Positions 9,580-18,990 are shown, numbered from the stretch's first letter. The stretch is DNA of 64,000 bases from G963667855 sp963667855 (GCA_963667855.2 CAXXKI010000006.1:15550-79549); one strand, 5' to 3'. Notes: a model not told the origin generated them from the sequence alone. Made by a program: numbers and translations.

Positions 9580-10692
9580 TCAGCGTTTGATTTTCAGGAC
9601 CGCGGTTTTCAAATCCTTTTTCAGGCTGGACAGAACCCGACACCCCTTCGGTGTCACCAATACGTCATCTTCGATTCGGACACCACCCAAACCTGGTATA
9701 TAAACACCGGGTTCAACGGTAACGACCATGCCAGATCGAAGTTTTTCATCACTACGATAACTCAACGAGGGAGCCTCGTGAACATCCAACCCTAAGCCGT
9801 GGCCCAAGCCATGGTTGAATTCTTCCCCAAAACCCGCTTTTTCAATATGCTGCCGCGCCACAGCATCAACATCACACATGCGGGCTCCCGGCTTAACCGC
9901 CTGTATCGCCTTCTTCTGGGCGGCCAGAACCGTTTCGTACACCTCTCGCATTTTCGGCGGAATGCTACCCACGAAGAGAGTACGGGTCAAGTCACTTCTG
10001 TAGAAGCGATAGGTAGCCCCCCAATCGATCAATATAGTACAGCCGGGGTTTACTTTTCGCTGTCCGGGTACAGCGTGCGGCAAAGCAGCATTGGCGTCGA
10101 TGGCCACGATAGACTCAAACGAAGGCGTGGTAGAGCCCCGTCGTTTCATCTCGTATTCCAGCCGTCCAGCAATTTCCTGTTCCGTCTGCCCGACTTTAAT
10201 GGTTTTCAGGGTCGCTTTGAAGGCTTCTTCAGCAATGTCTACTGCCTGCTGAATTATCTTTACCTCGCCAGCATCCTTCAGAACCCGCATGTCTCCTACA
10301 ATTGGCGGAGCATCGATGAGTTTTACGTTTTGGAGTTTCTTGTTTAAATCACCACGAGTAGAAACAGTCATATACTCGGGCTGAATCGCAATACTTCTTG
10401 CTTTGTATTGAGCAACAACGGATGCGATTTCATCAACCAGTTGCCCTTTGCGTAAAGAGACCTTCGCCCAGGGTGTTTCCTGCTTTATCGAAGTATCAAA
10501 CCGACCGTCGCTTATGACATGAACACAGCTACGGGTAATTAAAACGGCGGAATCTTCACCAGTGAATCCGGTCAGGTAATAATGATCAAAACGATTCGTA
10601 ACCAGGAAAGCGGATACCCTCTTCTGCGCCATTATCCGGCGCAGATTATTGAGCCTTTTCTGTATTACCGCGGACGGTTTATTTTTCGCCAT
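9580..10692 (-). CDS. M24 family Xaa-Pro aminopeptidase
   Basis: This 370-residue cytoplasmic metallopeptidase has a creatinase N-domain (FLVTNRFDHYYLTGFTGEDSA) and a pita-bread catalytic domain. The five metal ligands are visible: two Asp (DWGATYRFYRSDLTR), His (HGLGHGLGLDVHE), and two Glu (VEPGVY and GGVRIEDD). Such enzymes remove N-terminal residues before proline. The ATG at 10692 is preferred over an upstream in-frame ATG because GGAGGAG lies 9 bases before it. Its place directly before accB and accC matches a common bacterial order in which the peptidase gene sits with accBC. Confidence 0.9.
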   Translation of the reverse strand: MAKNKPSAVIQKRLNNLRRIMAQKRVSAFLVTNRFDHYYLTGFTGEDSAVLITRSCVHVISDGRFDTSIKQETPWAKVSLRKGQLVDEIASVVAQYKARSIAIQPEYMTVSTRGDLNKKLQNVKLIDAPPIVGDMRVLKDAGEVKIIQQAVDIAEEAFKATLKTIKVGQTEQEIAGRLEYEMKRRGSTTPSFESIVAIDANAALPHAVPGQRKVNPGCTILIDWGATYRFYRSDLTRTLFVGSIPPKMREVYETVLAAQKKAIQAVKPGARMCDVDAVARQHIEKAGFGEEFNHGLGHGLGLDVHEAPSLSYRSDEKLRSGMVVTVEPGVYIPGLGGVRIEDDVLVTPKGCRVLSSLKKDLKTAVLKIKR

Positions 10693-10820
10693 GACACCAG
10701 TCTCCTCCGTAATTTTTGGCACCATTCGCCCGGCATTAAGGTAACTCTTCCCTGAGTCCTTTGCGAGCAACAAGTATCCTCGCTTACGCGGTCAGGAGCG
10801 ATTCCACCGCTGAAACAAGC

Positions 10821-11822
10821 CTAGGAACCGTCCTTTTCGCCCGTTTTCTTAGCGGCTTTAGTTTTTTTCTTCTTAGTAGCTTTGTTTCTGGAATCGGCCG
10901 CTTTTTTCGTTGTTTTCTTAGCCGTCGTTTTTTTGGCAGTAGCTTTTTTCGCCGCAGTTTTTTTCGTAACCGCTTTTTTGGTCACCGCTTTTTTGGCAGC
11001 AGATTTTTTTGCCGCAGTTTTTTTCGGAGCGGTTTTTACAGGCGTTTTCTTCTTTGCCGTCACTTTCGCTTCAGGCTTGTCCTCTTTTTTCTTGGCTACC
11101 GCAGACTTTGGAGTGTTTTTGTCCTTTTCAGCTGCCTTTTTCTCTGATTTGGCTGCTGGCTTCTTTTCCGGAGTTTTGCTGTTTTTCGCCTCTTTAGTGG
11201 TCTTAGGGGCCACTTTGGGGGGGGTCGCCGCCGCCTTTTCTTCTTTTTCTTCTTTCGACAGCTCTACTTCCTTCTCCGGTTCCTTTACCTTCGCTTTTTT
11301 GGAAGATGCTTTAGTCGTGGGTTTCTTTCTCAAAGAAGGCCTGAGCAGCTCAGCTCTTTTCTCACGAGCTTCCCGGGCTTTTCTTTCGGCCTCCTCTTTC
11401 TTCTTAGCGACCACAATTAGTTTTTTGGCTATCGGAGATACAGGCACCTCATCGTCGATTTGATAAAGCTTGAGACCGTCATAGTACCCCTCGGATTGCA
11501 GCCTTATCAACTGAGCTTCCGCATCGGCTTTTTCTACGGATTTAAAGAGAGTGAGGGTATACCCATCGAACGAATAGCCGCACACTTTCCAGGCCAGAGG
11601 AATAACCTCCTTCTGGCCAGGAGCGCGCCTGGGAACAGGATTACTCGAGTTTTCGGAAGACTCTTTCGTTGAGGATGTATTACTTCCGTTATCCTTATCG
11701 CCACCCTTATCGCCCGAATCATCTGAGTCGTCCGAATCTTCGACGAAATCATTCTCTATATCGTTTTGCGTATCATCCATCCCCGAATCATCTGATACGG
11801 GATCAACTTCCTCTTTGCCCAT
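10821..11822 (-). CDS. Histone H1-like protein with acidic N-terminus
   Basis: This 333-residue protein has three parts. Residues 1-65 are acidic and Ser-rich (EDSDDSDDSGDKGG). Residues about 70-165 form a possibly folded region (WKVCGYSFDGYTLTLFKSVEKADAEAQL) ending in a charged helix (KKKEEAERKAREAREKR). Residues 165-333 are a Lys/Ala/Thr/Pro tail with repeated TAKK, AAKK and VTKK units like eukaryotic H1 or bacterial HctB/AlgP tails. It probably binds DNA or RNA through the tail; that is inferred from composition only. The central part matches no family I know. It is on the same strand as and 128 bases upstream of the M24 peptidase gene. Confidence 0.7.
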   Translation of the reverse strand: MGKEEVDPVSDDSGMDDTQNDIENDFVEDSDDSDDSGDKGGDKDNGSNTSSTKESSENSSNPVPRRAPGQKEVIPLAWKVCGYSFDGYTLTLFKSVEKADAEAQLIRLQSEGYYDGLKLYQIDDEVPVSPIAKKLIVVAKKKEEAERKAREAREKRAELLRPSLRKKPTTKASSKKAKVKEPEKEVELSKEEKEEKAAATPPKVAPKTTKEAKNSKTPEKKPAAKSEKKAAEKDKNTPKSAVAKKKEDKPEAKVTAKKKTPVKTAPKKTAAKKSAAKKAVTKKAVTKKTAAKKATAKKTTAKKTTKKAADSRNKATKKKKTKAAKKTGEKDGS

Positions 11823-11984
11823 CTACGTGTTTCCTGGTGATAGATACGAAGATCAGAGTAAACTTCAAGGCGGGACGATTACCAAAAACTGACCACATGG
11901 AAAGCAGGCAAACCTAAATCTAAAAAAATAGACCATCCGAGCGTCCCACGAAATCTCGCAGTTTGCCTCCCAATAAGATTGTAC

Positions 11985-12058
11985 TACGCCCGGAGGGACT
12001 CGAACCCCCAACCTGCTGGTTCGAAGCCAGCCACTCTATCCAGTTGAGCTACGGGCGC
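11985..12058 (-). tRNA. tRNA-Arg (anticodon TCG)
   Basis: A complete 74-base cloverleaf folds on the minus strand. The acceptor stem is GCGCCCG with CGGGCGT, the D arm is GCTC...GAGT, the anticodon stem is GCTGG/CCAGC with loop CTTCGAA (anticodon TCG, codon CGA), and the T arm is GGGGG-TTCGAGT-CCCTC. The discriminator is A and the CCA end is not encoded. Confidence 0.95.
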
Positions 12059-12253
12059 TCATTAACTGTTAATCGCTTACGCAATAACAAGTTACGGCGA
12101 AGACCACTCTGCTAACCCCAGCTTAATGACTCAGCCGGTCAAGCAGCCGCGCACGGCGTCTCCAATACCGTTGCACGAATTATATGGATGAAACGCTGCG
12201 CGTCCAATCTTCTTTTTTTAAAGCTTTGCGGTTACGGATTACCGGCCTTACCG

Positions 12254-13468
12254 CTAAGGCAAATGGAGATACTCAGAAGCCTGCTCCGCGATATATTCGC
12301 CGATGCTGATTGATGCCGTAGCGGCCGGGGACGGGGCATTCAAGACATGCACCATGTGTTCGGCCTTTATGATCCGAAAATCATCAACCAACGCCCCGTT
12401 TTTCTCCAAAGCCTGAGCCCGTACCCCCGGAACGGCTGGCTGAAGATCATCGGCCTGAATCTCGGGAATAAGGTTTTGCAACGCCTTCACAAAAGCGTCT
12501 TTACTCCAGGATCTATGCATTTCGCCAAGACTCATCCGCCAGTGTTTGGCGACCATCCGCCAGAATCCGCTGTAAGCAGCAAAACTCAGAGTATCCTTTA
12601 TCGAGAAACTCCATCTGCTATACCCTTCTCTTTTAAAGGATAAAACCGCGTTTGGTCCGGCTTCCACACTGCCATCTATCATGCGGGTAAAATGAACCCC
12701 GAGAAAAGGGAACTTTGGATCAGGAACAGGGTAAACCAAATTCCTCACCAAGTGGTAGCGATCGGGAATCAACTCATAGTATTCGCCCCGGAAAGGAACT
12801 ATTTTCAAACATGGATCGATCCCGCACATTCTAGCCAACCGATCAGACTGCAAACCGCAACAATTCACCAGGTTTTTGCAGGTAATCGTTCCGCTGGCTG
12901 TGCGTAGTTCCAGCTTGCCGGCCACTCGCCTTACCTCACAAACACGAGAATTCTTTCTGATAGATTGCCCAGCTTCCCGGACTACGTCTGCATATGCATT
13001 GGTAACCGCTTTGTAGTCAACGATCCCGGTCTCGGGAACCAGCAGAGCGGCCACTCCGTGCACGTGGGGTTCAAACTCTTTCAGCTCTTTTACATCCAGG
13101 CGAGTGAGCCCCTGCAGGCCGTTTGCAGTTCCACGTTTATAAAGCTCATCCAAAGCTGTTATCTGCTGATGATCTGTGGCAACGACCACCTTTCCACATT
13201 TATCGCAGGGAATCCCCCTTTTACTGCAGAATTCGTACAACGCGTTTCTGCCTCGGACACAAAGGCCGGCTTTCAGTGACCCGGGTTTGTAATAAAGCCC
13301 GGAGTGAATAACCCCGCTATTGTGACCGGTCTGGTGAGCAGCTAATTCAGACTCCGCTTCAACCAAGACGAGAGAGATGTCCCTCCGCGAAAGAGCCATG
13401 GCAGTAGCCAACCCCACAACTCCCCCACCGACAACCGCAACGTCGAACTCCGGTAAATTGTCCGCCAT
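12254..13468 (-). CDS. lhgO: L-2-hydroxyglutarate oxidase-type FAD enzyme
   Basis: The 404-residue protein opens with an FAD-binding Rossmann motif (FDVAVVGGGVVGLATAMALSRR) and has the LhgO block HQTGHNSGVIHSGLYYKPGS, followed by FRGEYYEL and VPDPKFPFLGVHFTRM, which are strongly conserved in L-2-hydroxyglutarate oxidases/dehydrogenases. The enzyme oxidises L-2-hydroxyglutarate to 2-oxoglutarate, a metabolite-repair or lysine-catabolism step. I chose the ATG at 13468 because it places the FAD motif about 8 residues from the N-terminus; the frame is open for 29 more codons upstream. It stands alone between tRNA-Arg and a divergent thioredoxin gene. Confidence 0.88.
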   Translation of the reverse strand: MADNLPEFDVAVVGGGVVGLATAMALSRRDISLVLVEAESELAAHQTGHNSGVIHSGLYYKPGSLKAGLCVRGRNALYEFCSKRGIPCDKCGKVVVATDHQQITALDELYKRGTANGLQGLTRLDVKELKEFEPHVHGVAALLVPETGIVDYKAVTNAYADVVREAGQSIRKNSRVCEVRRVAGKLELRTASGTITCKNLVNCCGLQSDRLARMCGIDPCLKIVPFRGEYYELIPDRYHLVRNLVYPVPDPKFPFLGVHFTRMIDGSVEAGPNAVLSFKREGYSRWSFSIKDTLSFAAYSGFWRMVAKHWRMSLGEMHRSWSKDAFVKALQNLIPEIQADDLQPAVPGVRAQALEKNGALVDDFRIIKAEHMVHVLNAPSPAATASISIGEYIAEQASEYLHLP

Positions 13469-13780
13469 GGTTCGTAATCCCTGATGTTCCGCCAGTTCCT
13501 CGTCACCACAATGTAACATGGCAGAATAGCGATCGCATAAAAGCCGACTACACAAATCATAGATAACCGTGTAAACAATGGCGTTAATAAAGGTTTCGGG
13601 ATTGGTAGTAAACTGACGTACCCAAAAAACAAGAATCAGCCAACTGTTGAATTACGTTGGCCGCCCGCATACATTTGACAAGTAGGCCAGCGTGGCTGCG
13701 TATCGTGGGTTTCGGCGGTTACTGCGGTTACTAAAGAATAAACCCTAATGTGAAACAGTTAATACTCGGAGAAAAACACA

Positions 13781-14563
13781 ATGAATTGGACTCGTCAACT
13801 CGTAGTTCTCATGGCTGTTGCTCTTTTTGTTTGCAGTGTGCCGGCTATTGCACAGGAAAAAGCTGCAGCCGACAACGACAGCCAGGCAGCCCTCAAAGCG
13901 GAACTCGATGCACTCAAGAAAGAACTCCAGGCAATCCGCGGCGACCTGAAGGTCATCCTCACAGAGCTCAAGGCCATCAAATCATCGCAGAAGCAGGCCC
14001 CGAGAAAGAAGCGGGAACGTCCGGCAATGAAACTGTTGGGCCAGACTGCCTCCAAGCACACTTTCCCAACCACTGCCGATCAGGAAATGACCATTGGTGG
14101 CGAATCTGATAGAGTCAAAGTTGTAATGTTCTACGCATCCTGGTGCGGATTCTGCAAACGTGCTCTGCCTGGTTTTGAAAAGCTGCACAAGGAATACAAA
14201 GATAAGGGCGTAGACGTCATGGCAATCAACCTCGACGGCCGGGAAGGCAAGAGGGGAAAAACAGAACAGCAGATTCTGGACCACTACAAGAGCCTGAACC
14301 TGACCCTGCCGTTGCACATGGACCCCAAGTCGGAAATCGGCCGACAGTATAAAGTCAGCAGTTTCCCGACCTCGTTTGTAATTGGCAAAAACGGAATTAT
14401 CGAAGCGGTACACGTCGGCGGCCCGGTCGATCTGGACAAGCAAATAGCCGGAGAGGTGGACAAGCTTCTCGCAGGTAAAAGCCTGGTGAAGAAAGCCGCA
14501 CCGGTTCAAATCAAAAAGGTCGAAAAGGACGGAATGCCGGTAATAGAAAAGAAGAACGAGTAA
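13781..14563 (+). CDS. Secreted TlpA-like thiol-disulfide protein
   Basis: The protein of 260 residues has a signal peptide (MNWTRQLVVLMAVALFVCSVPAIAQ), then a coiled-coil segment at about 33-70 (LKAELDALKKELQAIRGDLK), then a thioredoxin fold with the active site FYASWCGFC near residue 117. A cis-Pro loop (SSFPTSFVIGKNG) and the usual TlpA insert follow. It should act as a periplasmic thiol reductant or disulfide isomerase. A Lys-rich C-terminal extension of about 30 residues is unusual. GGAG lies 10 bases before the ATG, and a strong terminator follows. The substrate cannot be told from context. Confidence 0.85.
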   Translation: MNWTRQLVVLMAVALFVCSVPAIAQEKAAADNDSQAALKAELDALKKELQAIRGDLKVILTELKAIKSSQKQAPRKKRERPAMKLLGQTASKHTFPTTADQEMTIGGESDRVKVVMFYASWCGFCKRALPGFEKLHKEYKDKGVDVMAINLDGREGKRGKTEQQILDHYKSLNLTLPLHMDPKSEIGRQYKVSSFPTSFVIGKNGIIEAVHVGGPVDLDKQIAGEVDKLLAGKSLVKKAAPVQIKKVEKDGMPVIEKKNE

Positions 14564-14594
14564 TTATTCCTGGCAATCTCAAAAATAATTCCGA

Positions 14595-14622
14595 GGGCAG
14601 GTCGATTGACCTGCCCTTTTTT
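14595..14622 (+). terminator. Rho-independent terminator
   Basis: A 9-bp perfect stem (GGGCAGGTC/GACCTGCCC, loop GATT) followed by six T residues ends the TlpA-like gene. Confidence 0.93.
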
Positions 14623-14754
14623 ATTTACCTGATCCCCCTTAGCGAACAGAAATACGCTTTTACTCGCGAACCTTTGCAACCTCAGCGTTCCCTATCGGTA
14701 TTAATGCACAACGAAGATGTGATTTCGTTAGGCACGAACCCGAAGGGAAATACT

Positions 14755-15744
14755 ATGGCTCCCCCTAACACATTTTCATGGGTAACAATCGTCGTTCTGG
14801 CGATGCTGACTACCTACGGTGTAGCCGACCGAGTGTTAGCAGAAAACGACAAAAGCTATCCTACATACACCTTCAACCTTGTGGATAAACCGTGGGTGGA
14901 AATCCTGAAAGAGTTTACCCAAAAAACAGGGTATTCATTCACCGGTCGCACGCCTGAAGGAAACACTACACTAGATTTCGGAAAGGAAAGCGTATCCCTG
15001 GAGTTGGCGTCGCAAAGATTGGCGGCTGTCCTGCTTGCAAATAATTACGTGCTGAGAGGCTGCAACGGCACATGCTACAAAATAGCCAGGGTAACCGAGG
15101 TTTATTCGAATGGTATTGAGTCTGTTATCTTCCTTGAAGATGATTTTCTCAATATACCGGCCACACAATTTGATTCCTTTGCCATAATGTTTACGAAAGT
15201 CCCAGAAAAAACCTCAATGTTCAAAGAATTTCTTGCCCAAACCGTACCTTCGCATGTCACCGCGAAATATTTCTTCGGAGACGATCCTTCTCAGAAAAAG
15301 GAAGATCCCAATTTTATAATATTCGGGGATGTGCGAGACGTACGCCATTACCTCTCTTTAGTTCACATGCTCAATGATACTGATGGAACAAAAAATATGA
15401 TCGCTATAACCATTCCCTTAAGAAAATTGGAACCGGACGACGCGATTGAGGTTATTCAATCACGTTATCAAGCTACCGAAATCTATTCCGAGGTGGAACT
15501 GGCTACGCAGCAGGACAGTGGCTCGAGTGAGGATGCGAGCAAGCAGAAATCTCCAGCGATTATTCGCATCTGGCCCGACTCCGCGTACCAGCGTATTGTC
15601 ATAACCTGCCCGGAGGAAACCGCGGACGCGGTGAAGAAATTGATCAGCCGGTATGACAACCGGGAAGACGTCCCCACCGGCGTTACGGGCCCCAAACGAC
15701 CGACCCTAAAAAAAACCGACGAAACTTTGCAATCAACCCCTTAA
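14755..15744 (+). CDS. Secretin N-domain-like exported protein
   Basis: This 329-residue protein has an N-terminal signal helix (FSWVTIVVLAMLTTYGVADRVLA) and then a segment like the N0/STN domain of secretins and TonB receptors (YTFNLVDKPWVEILKEFTQKTGYSF, about residues 35-110). A NolW-like N1-type segment follows (ITIPLRKLEPDDAIEVIQSRY ... RIVITCPEETADAVKKLI, about 220-310). The beta-barrel secretin domain is missing, and the chain ends shortly after. It may be a periplasmic adaptor or a relic of a secretin. The ATG at 14755 has AAGGGA at the right distance. It lies just upstream of ruvC, with no evident functional link. Confidence 0.6.
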   Translation: MAPPNTFSWVTIVVLAMLTTYGVADRVLAENDKSYPTYTFNLVDKPWVEILKEFTQKTGYSFTGRTPEGNTTLDFGKESVSLELASQRLAAVLLANNYVLRGCNGTCYKIARVTEVYSNGIESVIFLEDDFLNIPATQFDSFAIMFTKVPEKTSMFKEFLAQTVPSHVTAKYFFGDDPSQKKEDPNFIIFGDVRDVRHYLSLVHMLNDTDGTKNMIAITIPLRKLEPDDAIEVIQSRYQATEIYSEVELATQQDSGSSEDASKQKSPAIIRIWPDSAYQRIVITCPEETADAVKKLISRYDNREDVPTGVTGPKRPTLKKTDETLQSTP

Positions 15745-15788
15745 CAGCGTAAATTCATGCTTTCGTGTTTAGGAGTGAAAAAGCGAAC

Positions 15789-16286
15789 ATGGATGTTTGT
15801 GGGATTGATCCAGGACTGGAAGTGACCGGGTACGCGGTAATACGGGTATCGGGGGATACATCGTCTATTCTGGATGCGGGTACGTTAACCACCAGCCGGA
15901 AAGTCGCCCTGCCGGAGCGGCTTGTGCAGCTCTCAGACGATTTTGAGGAGGTGTTGGCCCAATGGCAGCCATTCGCCGTTGGTGTTGAGCAATTGTACGC
16001 ACACTACGCTCACCCGCGAACGGCGATTCAGATGGGCCACGCGAGAGGGATTCTGCTGGCGGCGGCCCAACGAGCGGGAGCGCAGGTACACAGCTTCGGT
16101 GCCACCAGAATAAAGAAATATCTCACCGGTAATGGCCGGGCGAGTAAGACTCAGGTTCAGCAGGCGGTGCAAGCGATGTTTGGGTTACCCGGACTGCCTG
16201 AACCAAACGATGTCGCGGACGCCATTGCTGCGGCCTGCTGCTGCGCGAACGAACTGGCGAGCAGCAAGTTGGAGGTTTCGTCATGA
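15789..16286 (+). CDS. ruvC: Holliday junction resolvase RuvC
   Basis: RuvC is the dimeric endonuclease that cuts Holliday junctions. The 165-residue protein has the RNase H-like fold with the expected acidic residues: Asp in CGIDPGLEVTGYAV at the start, Glu in GVEQLYAHYAHPRTA, and the C-terminal ENDV-type block (PEPNDVADAIAAA). The ATG at 15789 is used because it gives the standard N-terminus; an upstream GTG at 15765 adds eight residues. The stop overlaps the ruvA start by four bases (ATGA), so ruvC, ruvA and ruvB form one operon. Confidence 0.95.
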   Translation: MDVCGIDPGLEVTGYAVIRVSGDTSSILDAGTLTTSRKVALPERLVQLSDDFEEVLAQWQPFAVGVEQLYAHYAHPRTAIQMGHARGILLAAAQRAGAQVHSFGATRIKKYLTGNGRASKTQVQQAVQAMFGLPGLPEPNDVADAIAAACCCANELASSKLEVSS

Positions 16287-16915
16287 TCGTAAGATTGACG
16301 GGTACGGTCATCGATGTGACCGAGGAATCGGCGATAATCGAGCGGGACGGAGTTGCCCGTGAGGTTCTTATCCCCGGTTACGCTATAGGGGAACTGACGG
16401 CCTGCCGCGGTCTGGAAACCACGTTGCATACAATCGAATTCATCGAGGCGAACCAGGCCGGCGGGAATATGACTCCGCGACTGGTTGGTTTTGTTCATCC
16501 GGAAGATCGGGTGTTCTTCACCCGTTTCGTTTCGGTCAAGGGGATCGGAACGCGTAAGGCTCTTAAAGCATTGGCGGACCCGGTACGGAAGATAGCCTCC
16601 TGGATTCAGCAGGGAGACGCGAAAAGCCTTACCTGCTTACCGGGAATTGGGAAAAGAGCGGCGGAGATGATTGTAGCCGAGCTCAACGGCAAGCTCGATG
16701 AATTCGCCCTGGGTGATGGCGGCGAGCGAGCGGTAGACGTCGCCCGGTTTACCGATCCCCAGCGGGATGCGCTGGAGGTCCTCCTGACATTCGGTGAAGC
16801 ACGTCCGGACGCGGAGCGGTGGCTGGAGCGGGCAGCACAGTTGCATCCCGACCTGGACGAAGCGGAAGATTGGGTTAAAGCTGTATACCGTATAAAGACG
16901 GGTGTGGAAGGATAG
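16283..16915 (+). CDS. ruvA: Holliday junction branch-migration protein RuvA
   Basis: RuvA binds four-way junctions and loads RuvB. The 210-residue protein has the N-terminal OB domain (IVRLTGTVIDVTEESAIIE), two helix-hairpin-helix motifs (VKGIGTRKALKAL and LPGIGKRAAEMIVAEL), and a C-terminal RuvB-contact domain. It is translationally coupled to ruvC by a four-base overlap, and ruvB begins nine bases after its stop. Confidence 0.95.
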   Translation: MIVRLTGTVIDVTEESAIIERDGVAREVLIPGYAIGELTACRGLETTLHTIEFIEANQAGGNMTPRLVGFVHPEDRVFFTRFVSVKGIGTRKALKALADPVRKIASWIQQGDAKSLTCLPGIGKRAAEMIVAELNGKLDEFALGDGGERAVDVARFTDPQRDALEVLLTFGEARPDAERWLERAAQLHPDLDEAEDWVKAVYRIKTGVEG

Positions 16916-16924
16916 CGGAAAGTC

Positions 16925-17971
16925 ATGGCTCGGGAACGACTGATCACCGGCGAATTACAACATCGCGATAGCGACCAGGTCAACCTGACTCTGCGTCCGC
17001 AGACTCTGGACGAAATGGTCGGGCAGAGACCGGTGATCGAGAAAATCGAGATCGCCATCGAGGCGGCCCAAAAGCGCAAGGAACCGCTGGAGCACATGCT
17101 TTTCGACGGTCCTCCCGGCCTTGGGAAAACCACATTAGGCCATGTAATCGCCAGAGAGATGTCCGACCGTCCCCCGCGGCTGACCTCCGGTCCGGCACTA
17201 TCCAAGCAGGCCGATCTGATGCCCATCCTGACCAACCTGGAGCGGGGAGACATCCTGTTTATTGACGAGGTGCATCGCATTCCGAAAACGGTAGAAGAAT
17301 TCCTCTATACGGCCATGGAGGATTTTCGGGTTGATGTAACCATTGAAGGCGGTCTTCGAGGTCGAGTGGTTAATTTCAACTTGCAACCTTTCACCTTGAT
17401 CGGGGCTACCACGCGGGCGGGAATGCTCAGCGGCGCGATGCGCGATCGATTCGGGCTGCAATTTCATCTGGATTATTACGGAGCGGACGATCTGGACACG
17501 ATTTTGCATCGGTCGGCCGGCAAGTTGCAACTCGATTACGAAGAAGGCGCTTTGCACGCGGTAGCCAGTCGCAGTCGAGGTACTCCGAGGGTAGCCAACC
17601 GCCTGCTCCGCCGCGTTCGTGATTACGCCCAGGTACGTGCTGACGGCAAGTTGACCGTCGACGTGGTCAACAAGGCTTTGGAAATACAGCAAGTGGACGA
17701 ACTGGGCCTGGACGAACTGGATCGGGCGTTTTTGCGTAGCCTGATCACCGTGTACGACGGCGGACCGGCCGGCATCGAGGCACTGGCGGCTACCATGGGA
17801 CAGGAACGGGACACGCTTGAGGATATGGTGGAGCCCTACCTGCTGCAGATAGGGTTTGTAGTACGTACGCGACAGGGTCGGCAGGCTACGCATGCGGCGT
17901 ATGAGCATATGCAGATAACCGCTCCCAAAAAAGACAAACCAAGTAATCCGGAAAACCCAACATTGTTTTAG
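16925..17971 (+). CDS. ruvB: Holliday junction helicase ATPase RuvB
   Basis: RuvB is the hexameric AAA+ motor of branch migration. The 348-residue protein starts with the typical RPQTLDEMVGQ segment, has Walker A GPPGLGKTTL near residue 64, Walker B LFIDEVHRI, sensor 1 (IGATTRAG), the arginine-finger region DRFGLQFHLDYY, and a C-terminal winged-helix domain (TMGQERDTLEDMVEPYLLQIGFV). It completes the ruvCAB operon. Confidence 0.97.
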   Translation: MARERLITGELQHRDSDQVNLTLRPQTLDEMVGQRPVIEKIEIAIEAAQKRKEPLEHMLFDGPPGLGKTTLGHVIAREMSDRPPRLTSGPALSKQADLMPILTNLERGDILFIDEVHRIPKTVEEFLYTAMEDFRVDVTIEGGLRGRVVNFNLQPFTLIGATTRAGMLSGAMRDRFGLQFHLDYYGADDLDTILHRSAGKLQLDYEEGALHAVASRSRGTPRVANRLLRRVRDYAQVRADGKLTVDVVNKALEIQQVDELGLDELDRAFLRSLITVYDGGPAGIEALAATMGQERDTLEDMVEPYLLQIGFVVRTRQGRQATHAAYEHMQITAPKKDKPSNPENPTLF

Positions 17972-18061
17972 GTCCAGCGTAGAGGCTTTTTGCAGGAAAC
18001 TGTCAGCCGGAGCAACAGCCCTGACTTACGTCTCCGATTTCTGGTCTTTTTTCAATACGGG

Positions 18062-18096
18062 CACTGTTCAGAGAACAGTGGCACGTCTTTTTGGTT
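18062..18096 (+). terminator. Possible terminator after ruvCAB
   Basis: The hairpin CACTGTTC-AGA-GAACAGTG is followed eight bases later by CTTTTTGG and a T-rich stretch. The gap between stem and T run makes it weaker than a classic terminator. A second short hairpin (GGTCCGC/GCGGACC) lies at 18179-18195. Confidence 0.4.
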
Positions 18097-18195
18097 TTAT
18101 TTTCGACTTAGCATTCCGTTGGGTCGATGCCCCGGCCTACTGGGTTATCGCACACAGAAGAAATGTTTGCATACTCTTGGTCCGCGGAGCGGACC

Positions 18196-18990
18196 CTACA
18201 GATTTTGGTTAAGCCAATGCTTTAAGGTGGAAAGGAATTCAACCTTCGCTGCTCGTTCCAACCAGGGGTAATGGCCGCATTGGTTGAATTCCTGGTACTC
18301 CAGATGGGGGATGAAAGTTTTAAGGTTCTGGTAAATCATCTCTCCGGGATGAGGGTCGGCTTGACCATGGAGCATTATCGCCGATACCGAGACCTCTTTG
18401 AATTGTTGCGGGTAAACACCATCGGCCTGCAGGCGGAGCATGTCGCTCCACGATTCGGCGTGAGCCAGCGAATCGCAGGGCATTTCCCCATCGTCTTTTT
18501 CAACGAGATCGCAGGAATCCAGCCGCTTGCATAGCCGCCCCATCGCCTGCATGCGTTCGTCGCCATTGGAATACTGGCTTATGACCTGTTTGGTCTGCTT
18601 CGCCCAATCCTGCTGCATCCGCTCCTGACGAGTCAGTTCCAACTGCCGCCTGGAATCGGCATCGAAGGTTCCGCAGCCAATGAGGACCAGAGCCGAAAGC
18701 GAATCGGGGTAAGCCGCAGCATGAGCCAGAGCAAGCATTGCCCCCCAGGAGTGCCCCACCACCACCGGTTTTGTTTTTTCACTACGAGATTCTATGACCT
18801 GTTGAAGATCGTTAACGTGCAGTTCGACGGTTAGATGCTCGGCGCCACAGCCTCTCTGAAACGGTTCGAAGACGTGAAACTCATCCTCCAGATCCCTAGC
18901 CAGAGAGGCCATATAGCCGGGTGCTCCCGGTCCGCCGTGTACCAACACGACGGTCTTTTCGCCGCTGCCGTATTCACGAACCGTCTGCAT
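18196..18990 (-). CDS. Alpha/beta hydrolase, prolyl-iminopeptidase-like
   Basis: This 264-residue cytoplasmic protein has the oxyanion motif VLVHGGPGAPGYM near the start and the nucleophile elbow GHSWGAMLAL (Ser near residue 80). A late Asp (LHGQADPHPGEM) and His (NQCGHYPWLE) complete the triad. The HGGPG motif is typical of the proline iminopeptidase branch, but the substrate is not evident. The ATG at 18990 lies inside the last codons of the RlmL-like gene (17-base overlap), so the two are likely cotranscribed. Confidence 0.85.
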   Translation of the reverse strand: MQTVREYGSGEKTVVLVHGGPGAPGYMASLARDLEDEFHVFEPFQRGCGAEHLTVELHVNDLQQVIESRSEKTKPVVVGHSWGAMLALAHAAAYPDSLSALVLIGCGTFDADSRRQLELTRQERMQQDWAKQTKQVISQYSNGDERMQAMGRLCKRLDSCDLVEKDDGEMPCDSLAHAESWSDMLRLQADGVYPQQFKEVSVSAIMLHGQADPHPGEMIYQNLKTFIPHLEYQEFNQCGHYPWLERAAKVEFLSTLKHWLNQNL

